64,000 nt of DNA from Borborobacter arsenicus. Lineage in GTDB: Bacteria; Pseudomonadota; Alphaproteobacteria; Rhizobiales; Rhizobiaceae. Below the pieces are notes generated by a model that was not told the DNA's origin, did no database searches, and was given only the letters and a program-made list of their open reading frames with translations. Both the position numbers and the translations under genes were made by a program. This document shows, piece after piece, positions 24,003 through 32,414 of the stretch. The first letter of the stretch is position 1. Each line of letters begins with the position of its first letter. The DNA is taken from assembly GCF_003934165.1 (NCBI RefSeq), contig NZ_RKST01000008.1, positions 62,001-126,000 on the forward strand. Reading direction: 5' to 3'.

Positions 24003-24314
24003 ATGCCGGACCCGTATTGGCCAAAGAAAAACGACTACCCGCTCTCTCGTCTCAACGAGGGTGGCATCCGGCTTGTCCGAGTGACGTGCCGATATTGCAA
24101 GCGCTCGCACAACTACCGGCCGGACGATCTGATCCAGATATTCGGCGACATGGACACCGACGATCTCGCTCGGCGCATGAAGTGCGAGCAGGGCCATACT
24201 GGGCTGATGAGCGTCGAATCGTTCTCGCCAACCGGCAAGGAAGCGGTCGGCCTCCGCATCCGTCGCCTGGTAGCGATCAAGATCCAGCGCATACCGATTT
24301 GGCGGGAAGATTAG
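24003..24314 (+). CDS. Small zinc-ribbon-like hypothetical protein
   Basis: 103 residues. Two cysteine pairs or pair-like motifs (TCRYCKR and KCEQGHTG) about 30 residues apart could bind zinc. The product starts MPDPYWPKKNDYPLSRLNEG and ends in a basic region. It lies between the lysis-operon terminator and the putative att region, so it may belong to the phage or to the host. I recognise no named family. Confidence 0.6.
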   Translation: MPDPYWPKKNDYPLSRLNEGGIRLVRVTCRYCKRSHNYRPDDLIQIFGDMDTDDLARRMKCEQGHTGLMSVESFSPTGKEAVGLRIRRLVAIKIQRIPIWRED

Positions 24315-24402
24315 ACGAGGGCAGTTTCAACTTTGCCGGTTTTTGCCGACAATTAGCCTCGGCGGAAATTCGAAACGTCCATTGATCTCGCTGGGCTTTG
24401 TA

Positions 24403-24421
24403 CCGGCCTGTCACACCGGAG
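24403..24421 (+). other. tRNA-Asp anticodon-arm-like segment, possible attachment site
   Basis: CCGGCCTGTCACACCGGAG is the anticodon stem-loop (GTC) of an alphaproteobacterial tRNA-Asp with one change, judged from memory of that tRNA. No D-arm precedes it and the T-arm is missing after it, so this is not a working tRNA gene. Its place between phage and host genes suggests a prophage attachment core. It lies in the gene-free stretch 24315-24682. Confidence 0.35.
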
Positions 24422-24444
24422 ATTTAACCGCCGCGCCACCCTAA

Positions 24445-24508
24445 AAAAGTGGGACTATTTCTGTGGAAAACATGGGTAAAACCGGCGAAATTGGGCGGTC
24501 CCACTTTT
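24445..24508. repeat. Inverted repeat AAAAGTGGGAC ... GTCCCACTTTT
   Basis: Perfect 11-base arms (24445-24455 and 24498-24508) separated by 42 bases, 24 bases after the tRNA-like segment. It may be an arm or core element of the attachment region, or a transcription terminator. Apart from it and the tRNA-like segment I see nothing else in 24315-24682. Confidence 0.5.
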
Positions 24509-24682
24509 CGCTAAGGGCTTGAAAATCAACAAGAGACAAGCTCCCATCCAGCCCACCATTTCCTGATTTCAGTATGTTGAGTGCTCTGGGGAGTATCTCC
24601 CTTTGCCGGGTTGCGCGCACTCGTGGAATATCGACCTGTCACGGCCTATCTAGCATGATGCAGGCTCGACTGGAGATGACCG

Positions 24683-24862
24683 ATGCAACGATCCCTGATT
24701 CTGACAGTCCTTACGATAGCGATCGCTGGTTGCCAGACGGTTCCCCAAACGGTTCCCCAAGCATCGAGCTATCGCTGGAATTGCAACGACAAGCCCTTCG
24801 AGGCCGGCCTGTGCGATCAGCCGACCAATTGGCGCCTCAGCGACTTCATGGTTCAGCGCTAA
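24683..24862 (+). CDS. Small lipoprotein (59 residues)
   Basis: ATG 24683 is preceded by GGAG. The product has a lipoprotein signal peptide with lipobox IAGC (MQRSLILTVLTIAIAGC), so the mature part would be 43 residues, anchored by the acylated cysteine. After it comes a doubled QTVP QTVP motif, encoded by a 12-base direct repeat. Two more cysteines follow (RWNCND and GLCDQP), which could form a disulfide. It is not part of a clear operon; CcdA follows after about 100 bases. Confidence 0.65.
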   Translation: MQRSLILTVLTIAIAGCQTVPQTVPQASSYRWNCNDKPFEAGLCDQPTNWRLSDFMVQR

Positions 24863-24958
24863 AGGCGACGATCTGCCACGCAGTCGTGATTGGAGCAAAG
24901 GCGTGGCGCCGTCTATAGGCTATCCGCAGGTGAAAAAGGTTTGAAACAGCGGAAAAAC

Positions 24959-25705
24959 ATGGCGTTGGATGTAGGGTATTTCAGTGCGATCGGGGCCGGG
25001 GCGCTCTCTTTCCTTTCGCCCTGCGTGCTGCCGCTGGTGCCGCCCTATCTGTGCTATATGGCTGGTGTTTCGGTCGATGATTTTCGCGCCGGTGCAAATC
25101 GTACGGTCAAGGCCGGCACGCGCAATGCCCTGCTGGTGACATCTCTCGCCTTCGTTCTTGGCTTTTCCACGGTGTTCGTTGCGCTGGGGGCCGGGGCCTC
25201 TACCATCGGGCGCCTGCTGCGGGTGTGGCAGGAGCCGCTCGCCATGGCGGCAGGCGTGCTCATCATCCTGATGGGGTTGAATTTTCTGGGTGTCCTGAAA
25301 ATCCCCTTTCTTTCGCGTGAGGCGCGCTTCCAATCGCAAGGGAAGCCAGCAAGCACGACCGCGGCCTATGTGATGGGGCTTGCCTTTGCCTTTGGCTGGA
25401 CGCCCTGCATCGGACCGGTGCTCGGGCCTATCCTGACGCTTGCCGGCGGACGCGAAACCGTGAGCGAGGGGGCCCTGCTGCTTGCCGCTTATTCGCTTGG
25501 GCTCGGCATCCCGTTTCTGTTGGCAGCGTTGTTTTCTGGCGCTTTCATGCGGTTTCTCGGCCGGTTCCGCGTGCATCTTAGTCGCGTCGAAAAGGCGATC
25601 GGCGCGCTGCTGGTGCTGGCAGGTGTGTTCTTCCTCACAGGCGGCATCCAAAGCGCGTCTTACTGGCTGCTTGAGACCTTCCCTGTCCTTGGCACGCTCG
25701 GCTAG
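24959..25705 (+). CDS. ccdA: CcdA/DsbD-type thiol-disulfide membrane transporter
   Basis: 248 residues with six hydrophobic segments. It moves electrons from cytoplasmic thioredoxin across the membrane for cytochrome c maturation and periplasmic disulfide reduction. The two key cysteines lie in SPCVLPLVPPYLCY and TPCIGPVLGP. ATG 24959 is chosen because the protein then starts with the typical short N-terminus. A frame upstream is open but unlikely to be translated. It is separated from glmU by about 100 bases. Confidence 0.9.
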   Translation: MALDVGYFSAIGAGALSFLSPCVLPLVPPYLCYMAGVSVDDFRAGANRTVKAGTRNALLVTSLAFVLGFSTVFVALGAGASTIGRLLRVWQEPLAMAAGVLIILMGLNFLGVLKIPFLSREARFQSQGKPASTTAAYVMGLAFAFGWTPCIGPVLGPILTLAGGRETVSEGALLLAAYSLGLGIPFLLAALFSGAFMRFLGRFRVHLSRVEKAIGALLVLAGVFFLTGGIQSASYWLLETFPVLGTLG

Positions 25706-25801
25706 GGTGTGTAACAGAAGCAGGCTCCGAAATTCGGCCGCATTGGTCCGCGAAGCCGCCAATGCTAGAACTGCGCGATTCTTCCATTTCCGGAAACCGT
25801 C

Positions 25802-27151
25802 ATGACCGAAAGATCCTGCCTGTCTATCATCCTTGCCGCCGGTGAAGGCACGCGCATGAAAAGCGCGACGCCCAAGGTGTTGCACAAGATCGCCGGCCTG
25901 CCGATGCTCGCCCATGTGGCGAAGGCCGCCCGACATGCCGGTGGTGGAGACCTGTCGATGGTGATCGGATATGGCGCCGACAAGCTACGCCAGGCGATTT
26001 CCGATCTTGCCGTCGATGCCGAGACCTTCGTCCAGGAGCAGCGGCTTGGCACTGCGCATGCCGTTCTGGCAGCCAGGTCCGCCATCAAGCGTGGCTATGA
26101 CGACATCCTGGTGATGTTCGGCGATACGCCGCTCATTGAAGCCGAGGCACTGATGGCAGCGCGGGCGAAGCTGGCGCAGGGCGCGGCGGTGGTCGTCATG
26201 GGCTTTCGTACCGACAATCCGTCCGGCTACGGCCGGCTGATCGAGCAGGGTGGCGAACTGGTTGCCATTCGCGAGGACAAGGACTGCTCGGAAGAAGAGC
26301 GGCGCATCAATTTCTGCAATAGCGGCCTTATGGCCATTGCCGGGCGCCACGCATTGGAAATGCTCGACAGGATCGGCAATGCCAATGCCAAGGGCGAGTA
26401 TTATCTCACCGATGTCGTGGAGATCGCGCAAAAGGCCGGGCTGAAGGTAGTCGCGACCGAGGCAAGCTTCGAAAATGCGCTCGGCATCAACAATCGTGCC
26501 GAACTCGCGCAGGCTGAGGCGATCTGGCAAAAACGTGCACGCCGCAGGATGATGCTGGCCGGCGTCACATTGATTGCGCCCGAAACGGTGTTCTTCTCGT
26601 ATGATACCGAGATCGGACCTGAGACGATCGTGGAGCCCAATGTATGGTTTGGTCCGGGCGTCAAGGTGGCGGAAGGCGCGAATATCCACGCATTCTGCCA
26701 TCTTGAAGGTGCAAGTGTCGGCCCCGGTGCGGATGTCGGCCCCTTTGCGCGGCTGCGGCCGGGGGCCGACTTAAAGGAAAAGGCCAAGGTCGGCAATTTC
26801 TGCGAAGTCAAAAAGGCCACAGTGGAGGCCGGTGCCAAGGTCAATCACCTGACCTATATCGGCGATGCGCGTATCGGCGCTGGCGCCAATATCGGTGCTG
26901 GCACCATTACCTGCAATTATGACGGCTATTCCAAATTCTTCACCGATATCGGAGCGGGCGCCTTCATAGGCTCGAATTCGGCTCTGGTGGCGCCGGTGAC
27001 CATTGGCGACGGCGCTTATGTCGCATCCGGCAGCGTGATCACCGAAAATGTTCCTGACGATTCACTCGCCTTTGGCCGGGCACGCCAGAAGACCCTGCCA
27101 GAAAGGGCGCGGATATTGCGCACGCAGCGCGCTAAAGCGGCCAAGAAGTAG
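25802..27151 (+). CDS. glmU: Bifunctional UDP-GlcNAc pyrophosphorylase / glucosamine-1-phosphate acetyltransferase
   Basis: 449 residues, normal length. The N-terminal nucleotidyltransferase domain opens with [20 protein letters not shown]. From about residue 255 on, hexapeptide repeats form the left-handed beta-helix of the acetyltransferase (for example [17 protein letters not shown]). It makes UDP-GlcNAc for peptidoglycan and lipid A. The next gene, glmS, supplies its precursor, so pathway genes are neighbours. Confidence 0.97.
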   Translation: MTERSCLSIILAAGEGTRMKSATPKVLHKIAGLPMLAHVAKAARHAGGGDLSMVIGYGADKLRQAISDLAVDAETFVQEQRLGTAHAVLAARSAIKRGYDDILVMFGDTPLIEAEALMAARAKLAQGAAVVVMGFRTDNPSGYGRLIEQGGELVAIREDKDCSEEERRINFCNSGLMAIAGRHALEMLDRIGNANAKGEYYLTDVVEIAQKAGLKVVATEASFENALGINNRAELAQAEAIWQKRARRRMMLAGVTLIAPETVFFSYDTEIGPETIVEPNVWFGPGVKVAEGANIHAFCHLEGASVGPGADVGPFARLRPGADLKEKAKVGNFCEVKKATVEAGAKVNHLTYIGDARIGAGANIGAGTITCNYDGYSKFFTDIGAGAFIGSNSALVAPVTIGDGAYVASGSVITENVPDDSLAFGRARQKTLPERARILRTQRAKAAKK

Positions 27152-27281
27152 ATATTTGGCCTTATTGTCGTTTTGATAGTCTTTCGGCTGATATGAAACG
27201 ATACTGAAAGTGACTTTCGCACGGCCGCTTAGCAAACTAGATAGCGTCCGGGATGCTGGTGGGAATCAGGGCAAATAGACC

Positions 27282-29105
27282 ATGTGTGGAATTGTAGCGA
27301 TTGTCGGCCGTAAACCGGTTGCGCCGTTGATAGTCGATGCGTTGAAGCGGCTTGAATATCGCGGATATGATTCCGCAGGCGTCGCCACTGTCGAAGGCGA
27401 AGAGCTTGGCCGGCGGCGGGCGGAAGGCAAGCTGGTCAATCTGGAGAAGCGGCTTCAAGCTGAGCCGCTTGATGGCACGATCGGCATTGGTCACACCCGC
27501 TGGGCAACACACGGCGTTCCCAACGAAACCAACGCGCATCCGCATTTTTCCGATGGTGTGGCGGTTGTCCATAACGGCATCATCGAGAACTTCGCCGAAT
27601 TGCGCAGCGAATTGGTCGCCGATGGTTACGCGTTCGCCTCGCAGACCGACACCGAAGTGGTGGCGCATCTGGTTTCGCGCGAGATTGCGCGCGGGGCCGA
27701 TCCTGTAACGGCGGCGCACAAGACGCTGAAGCGGTTGCAGGGCGCGTTTGCGCTGGCGATCATGTTTCGCGGCAACGACAATCTCATCGTCGGCGCCCGC
27801 AATGGGCCGCCGCTGGCGGTCGGTCACGGCGAAGGCGAAATGTTCCTCGGCTCGGATGCGATCGCGCTTGCCCCTTTCACCAATTCCGTCACCTATCTGG
27901 AGGACGGCGACTGGGCAGTCGTGCGGCGCGACGAGATCGCCATTTTCGACATTGAGGGCAACCCGGTCGAGCGCAAGCGGCAGCAGTCGCTAAGCACCAG
28001 TTTTATGGTCGACAAAGGCAATCATCGCCATTTCATGGAAAAGGAAATCCATGAGCAGCCGGAGGTGATTTCGCATACTCTGGCGCATTATCTCGACTTT
28101 GGTGCCGGCGTTTCCAAGCCGCTCGATCTGCCCTTCGACTTTGCCAAGCTTGACCGGTTGTCGATCTCGGCCTGCGGGACCGCCTATCTCAGCGGCGTCA
28201 TCGGCAAATACTGGTTTGAGCGCCTGGCGCGCCTGCCGGTGGACATCGATATCGCTTCGGAGTTCCGCTATCGGGAAATGCCGATCGTCAAGAACAGCGC
28301 GGCTTTCTTCGTCTCGCAATCCGGTGAAACCGCCGACACGCTGGCTTCGCTGCGCTATTGCCGAAAGGCGGGGGTCCCGATCGGCGCGGTCGTCAATGTG
28401 CGCGAGTCGACCATCGCGCGTGAATCCGACGTGATCCTGCCGACACTGGCCGGCCCGGAGATCGGTGTGGCCTCAACCAAGGCCTTCACCTGCCAATTGT
28501 CGGTTCTCGCCTCGCTTGCCGTGCGCGCGGGCGTGGCACGTGGCACGATCTCGCCGGAACGGGAAAAGGTACTGGTTCGGGAGCTTTCGGAAGCGCCGCG
28601 CTATGCCAATCAGGTGCTGAAGCTCGACCAGCAGATCGAAAAGCTCGCGCGCGAACTTTCGTCCTACAAGCATGTGCTCTATCTCGGTCGCGACACCAAC
28701 TATCCGCTGGCCATGGAAGGCGCGCTCAAGCTCAAGGAAATCTCCTATATCCACGCCGAAGGCTATGCCGCCGGTGAGCTGAAGCATGGCCCGATCGCCC
28801 TGATCGACGAGAATATGCCGGTCATCGTCATTGCACCGCATGACCGCATCTTTGAAAAGACCGTATCGAACATGCAGGAGGTTGCGGCACGTGGCGGCAA
28901 GGTGATCCTGATCACCGACAAGAAGGGTGCCGAGCAGGCAAGCCTCCAGACCATGGAAACGATCGTGCTGCCCGACATGCCGGAGATCATCACTCCCATC
29001 GTCTATGCGCTGCCGATCCAGATGCTGGCCTATTACACCGCCGTTTTCATGGGGACCGATGTCGACCAGCCGCGCAATCTCGCCAAATCGGTGACCGTCG
29101 AGTGA
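27282..29105 (+). CDS. glmS: Glutamine-fructose-6-phosphate aminotransferase
   Basis: 607 residues. It starts MCGIVAIVGR with the catalytic cysteine directly after methionine, the mark of an Ntn glutaminase, so the start is certain. The C-terminal part has two SIS domains and ends DQPRNLAKSVTVE, as in other GlmS. It makes glucosamine-6-phosphate, the first step of amino-sugar synthesis. The 130 bases between glmU and glmS show no clear hairpin; a glmS ribozyme is not expected in this group and I see none. Confidence 0.97.
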   Translation: MCGIVAIVGRKPVAPLIVDALKRLEYRGYDSAGVATVEGEELGRRRAEGKLVNLEKRLQAEPLDGTIGIGHTRWATHGVPNETNAHPHFSDGVAVVHNGIIENFAELRSELVADGYAFASQTDTEVVAHLVSREIARGADPVTAAHKTLKRLQGAFALAIMFRGNDNLIVGARNGPPLAVGHGEGEMFLGSDAIALAPFTNSVTYLEDGDWAVVRRDEIAIFDIEGNPVERKRQQSLSTSFMVDKGNHRHFMEKEIHEQPEVISHTLAHYLDFGAGVSKPLDLPFDFAKLDRLSISACGTAYLSGVIGKYWFERLARLPVDIDIASEFRYREMPIVKNSAAFFVSQSGETADTLASLRYCRKAGVPIGAVVNVRESTIARESDVILPTLAGPEIGVASTKAFTCQLSVLASLAVRAGVARGTISPEREKVLVRELSEAPRYANQVLKLDQQIEKLARELSSYKHVLYLGRDTNYPLAMEGALKLKEISYIHAEGYAAGELKHGPIALIDENMPVIVIAPHDRIFEKTVSNMQEVAARGGKVILITDKKGAEQASLQTMETIVLPDMPEIITPIVYALPIQMLAYYTAVFMGTDVDQPRNLAKSVTVE

Positions 29106-29208
29106 TCCGACGGCGCCGGGCGGTTGCACCGCAGCGAATGCGTCTTATTTGATTGTTCTACTGTCAAATAGCTGCTCTACATAGAGCGTTGATTTGACTG
29201 AGCATCGA

Positions 29209-29964
29209 ATGTCTGAAACTGCGGTCTCCATTTCCGGCATGGCAAGGATACGCAACTACTTCTTGACCGGAGTGGTGGTCTGCGCGCCGCTGGCCATCAC
29301 CCTCTATATCGCCTGGTCCTTCATCGGCTGGGTTGATTCCTGGGTGAAACCTTATATTCCGGCGCGCTACAGTCCCGACACCTATCTGCCTTTCACCATC
29401 CCCGGCTTCGGGCTGATCGTGGCGCTGGTACTGACGACGCTGATAGGCTTTCTGACCGCGAATTTCGTTGGCCGCGCAGTCGTCGGCTTCGGGGAACGGC
29501 TCCTTGGGCGCATGCCTCTGGTGCGCGGTATCTATCGTTCGTTGAAGCAGATATTCGAGACGATACTTTCCAACAAGGGCGACATGTTCGACCAGGTCGG
29601 GCTGGTCGAATATCCTCGCAAGGGCGTGTGGTCGCTGGTTTTCATGGGTGGCGAAAAGGAAACCGAGATCAACGAGAAGCTGCATGTCGCCGACGACCCG
29701 TTGATTGGCGTCTTCATGCCCTGCACGCCCAATCCGACCACCGGTTTCCTCATGTATGTCCGGAAATCGGAGATCGTCCTGCTGGATATGACGATCGAAG
29801 AGGGGGCGCGGTTGATCGTGTCGGCCGGGCTGGTTGCGCCGGCGGTGAAAAAAACGCTCGTGGACGTCAATGGCGAGAAGGTTGAAATCGCCAATCCTGC
29901 GCTCGCGGCTGCGTCTCAACCGGCGCGAAGCAAGCGCACGGCCTCGTCCCGGCCGAACAGATAG
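29209..29964 (+). CDS. DUF502 family membrane protein
   Basis: 251 residues. Two membrane segments (NYFLTGVVVCAPLAITLYIA and GFGLIVALVLTTLIGFLTAN) are followed by the DUF502 core: GRMPLVRGIYRSLKQIFETI and VFMPCTPNPTTGFLMYV. Function is unknown. I take ATG 29209 rather than the upstream in-frame TTG 29194. Its end overlaps the end of recG on the other strand by 49 bases. Confidence 0.9.
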   Translation: MSETAVSISGMARIRNYFLTGVVVCAPLAITLYIAWSFIGWVDSWVKPYIPARYSPDTYLPFTIPGFGLIVALVLTTLIGFLTANFVGRAVVGFGERLLGRMPLVRGIYRSLKQIFETILSNKGDMFDQVGLVEYPRKGVWSLVFMGGEKETEINEKLHVADDPLIGVFMPCTPNPTTGFLMYVRKSEIVLLDMTIEEGARLIVSAGLVAPAVKKTLVDVNGEKVEIANPALAAASQPARSKRTASSRPNR

Positions 29965-32024
29965 AGAAGTAGCCTGATCGCTTCACCACGCTTGGTTTGC
30001 AGATCGGGGTCGCGCGCAAGCAACAGTCTGGCGTCATCGCGGGCGGTTTCCAGAAGATCGGCATGCATTTCGATACGCGCCACCTGGAAACCCTGCGTGC
30101 CGGACTGGCGGGTGCCCAGCAATTCGCCTTCGCCGCGCAGCTTCAAATCCTCCTCTGAGATGCGGAAACCGTCTTCCGTCTCGCGCATGACCGACAGGCG
30201 GCGCTTGGCGGTTTCGCCGAGCGGGTCCTGGTAGAGGAGCACGCAGGTCGAAGCCTTGGAGCCGCGTCCTACCCGGCCACGCAACTGATGAAGCTGGGCA
30301 AGCCCGAAGCGTTCAGCATGCTCGATGACGATGATGGTCGCGTCGGGGACATCGACGCCGACTTCGATTACCGTGGTGGCGATCAGGATGCGAGTTTCGC
30401 CTTCCTTGAAGGCGCGCATGGCCTCATCTTTGTCCGCGCCCTTCATGCGGCCATGAACGAGACCGAGCGCATTTCCGAAAACCGGTTTCAGCGAGGCAAA
30501 GCGGTCTTCCGCCGCCATCAGCTTGACCTCTTCGGATTCCTCGACCAGTGGGCAGATCCAGTAGATTTTCTGGCCATCCGCGACGGCATCGCGCATGCGC
30601 CCGATCAGTTCGTCCAATCGCTCCAGTGGCAGGGTGATGGTGCGGATCGGCTGGCGGCCAGCCGGCTTTTCTGTCAGGCGCGACACGTCCATGTCGCCAA
30701 AGGCCGTCAGCACCAATGTGCGCGGGATCGGCGTTGCCGTCATCACCAGCATATCGGGCGCCTCGCCCTTTGCGGTGATCGCCAGGCGCTGATGCACGCC
30801 GAAGCGATGTTGCTCGTCGATGACGGCCAGCGCCAGATCGCGGAAGCGCACCGTCTCCTGAAACAGCGCATGGGTGCCGACGACCAGATCGATCTCCCCG
30901 CTTTCAAGGCCTGCCAGAGTGTCGGCGCGCTCGCGGCCCTTTTCGCGCCCGGTCAATACTGCAGTGCGCAGACCGGCCTTGGCTGCAAGTGGTGCGATGG
31001 TCGCAAAATGCTGGCGGGCAAGGATTTCGGTCGGCGCCATCAGGGCTGCCTGACCGCCGGCCTCCACGGCGCGCGCCATGGCGAGCAAGGCCACCACCGT
31101 CTTGCCGGAACCGACATCGCCCTGAAGCAGTCGCAGCATGCGTTCAGGTCGTTGCAGATCGGCATCGATTTCGGCGAGTGCGTCGGTTTGCGAACAGGTG
31201 AGAGAATAGGGCAGGGCGTTGCGTATTGCGGTTATCTTTCGCCCGTCGCCGACAAGCGGTCTGCCGTGGGCGCGGCGCACGGTGGCGCGCACCAGCGCCA
31301 GCGAGATTTGCCCGGCCAGGAACTCGTCATAGGCAAGCCTGCGCCATGCCGCACTATCTGGCGAAACATCGAGCGGATCGGCGGGACTGTGCAGCCGGCG
31401 CAGCGCGTCCGCAAAGCCTGGAAAGCTCTGGCGGCGCGCCACATCCGTGTCGAGCCATTCCGGCAGAGCGGGAATGCGCTCCAGCGCCTGGCCGATGGCA
31501 CGGCGCAACACCTTGCCCGAAAGGCCAGCGGTGAGCGGGTAGACCGGCTCGACCAGCGGCAGGCCGTCCGCATCACCGGCAAGCGCGATGTGATCGGGAT
31601 GCACCATGCTCGGGCGGCCGTTGAACCACTCCATGCGCCCGCTGACGACAACCTCCGCTCCAACTGGCATGGATTTTTCCAGCCAGCCGGCATTGGCATG
31701 GAAAAAGGTGAGGGCGATCTCGCCGGTCTCGTCGAAGGCATAGACACGGTAGGGCACGGATCTGTTGCCGCGCGGTGGTGGCTGGTGGCGGTCGATGGTC
31801 ACTTCCAGCGTGACAATGGCACCGTTTGGCGCCAGCGCGATTTCGGGCCGGTTGCGCCGGTCGATGACCGAATGCGGCAGCACGAAGATGAGATCGCAGG
31901 CGCGTGCCTTGCGGGCGGATATGTCGGCCGGAACGATCTTTTCGATCAGTTCGGCGATTTTCGGCCCGACGCCCGCAAGCGAGGTGATCGGCACAAACAG
32001 AGGGTCGAGCAGAGACGGGCGCAT
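29916..32024 (-). CDS. recG: ATP-dependent DNA helicase RecG
   Basis: 702 residues from ATG 32024. The N-terminal wedge domain is followed by the helicase core with Walker A GDVGSGKTVVALLAM and the DEQH box in VIDEQHRFGVHQRL. The C-terminal part has RGRVGRGSKASTCVLLY. It reverses stalled replication forks. It is divergent from sdhE-mfd with about 100 bases between them. This neighbourhood (recG, sdhE, mfd) is common in Rhizobiales. Confidence 0.97.
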   Translation of the reverse strand: MRPSLLDPLFVPITSLAGVGPKIAELIEKIVPADISARKARACDLIFVLPHSVIDRRNRPEIALAPNGAIVTLEVTIDRHQPPPRGNRSVPYRVYAFDETGEIALTFFHANAGWLEKSMPVGAEVVVSGRMEWFNGRPSMVHPDHIALAGDADGLPLVEPVYPLTAGLSGKVLRRAIGQALERIPALPEWLDTDVARRQSFPGFADALRRLHSPADPLDVSPDSAAWRRLAYDEFLAGQISLALVRATVRRAHGRPLVGDGRKITAIRNALPYSLTCSQTDALAEIDADLQRPERMLRLLQGDVGSGKTVVALLAMARAVEAGGQAALMAPTEILARQHFATIAPLAAKAGLRTAVLTGREKGRERADTLAGLESGEIDLVVGTHALFQETVRFRDLALAVIDEQHRFGVHQRLAITAKGEAPDMLVMTATPIPRTLVLTAFGDMDVSRLTEKPAGRQPIRTITLPLERLDELIGRMRDAVADGQKIYWICPLVEESEEVKLMAAEDRFASLKPVFGNALGLVHGRMKGADKDEAMRAFKEGETRILIATTVIEVGVDVPDATIIVIEHAERFGLAQLHQLRGRVGRGSKASTCVLLYQDPLGETAKRRLSVMRETEDGFRISEEDLKLRGEGELLGTRQSGTQGFQVARIEMHADLLETARDDARLLLARDPDLQTKRGEAIRLLLYLFGRDEAVRLLRAG

Positions 32025-32120
32025 GACATGACTCTTAAGGCCAGTGTGACCATACGCAAGGCTGACATGCCGCATCATCCACGCTATATGCCCGGTTCGG
32101 CAATCAGGACACGGACCAAA

Positions 32121-32414
32121 ATGACAGGAACGACACGATCAAGTGACGGGCTCGACGCTCGTCGGCGCAAACTCCTGTTCCGCTCCTGGCATCGCGGCAT
32201 GCGTGAGATGGATCTGATTCTCGGCGGCTTCGCCGATAGCGCTATCCATGGACTGTCGGAGGCCGAACTGGACGAATATGAAGCCGTACTTGAGTTGCAG
32301 GATGCCGACCTGCTGTCATGGGTCACAGGCGAGCGCCCAGTTCCATCGACTCATGACACCGCAATGTTTCGCAAGATCCTGGCTGCGCGGCAGGGGATGA
32401 GTTTTTCCCGATGA
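32121..32414 (+). CDS. sdhE: FAD assembly factor SdhE (DUF339)
   Basis: 97 residues. The conserved core RKLLFRSWHRGMREMDLIL contains the RGxxE motif needed for attaching FAD to succinate dehydrogenase. ATG 32121 gives the usual length; the frame is open upstream but that part overlaps the divergent recG promoter region. Its TGA overlaps the ATG of mfd, so the two are likely translated together. Confidence 0.93.
   Translation: MTGTTRSSDGLDARRRKLLFRSWHRGMREMDLILGGFADSAIHGLSEAELDEYEAVLELQDADLLSWVTGERPVPSTHDTAMFRKILAARQGMSFSR

Noticed and set aside
27152-27281. glmS ribozyme or riboswitch
   Set aside because: The region is short, no conserved ribozyme core is seen, and the class is typical of Firmicutes.
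30288-32120. Long plus-strand open frame opposite recG
   Set aside because: It is the GC-driven shadow of recG; only its last part from 32121 on, with RGxxE and conserved SdhE residues, is a real gene.
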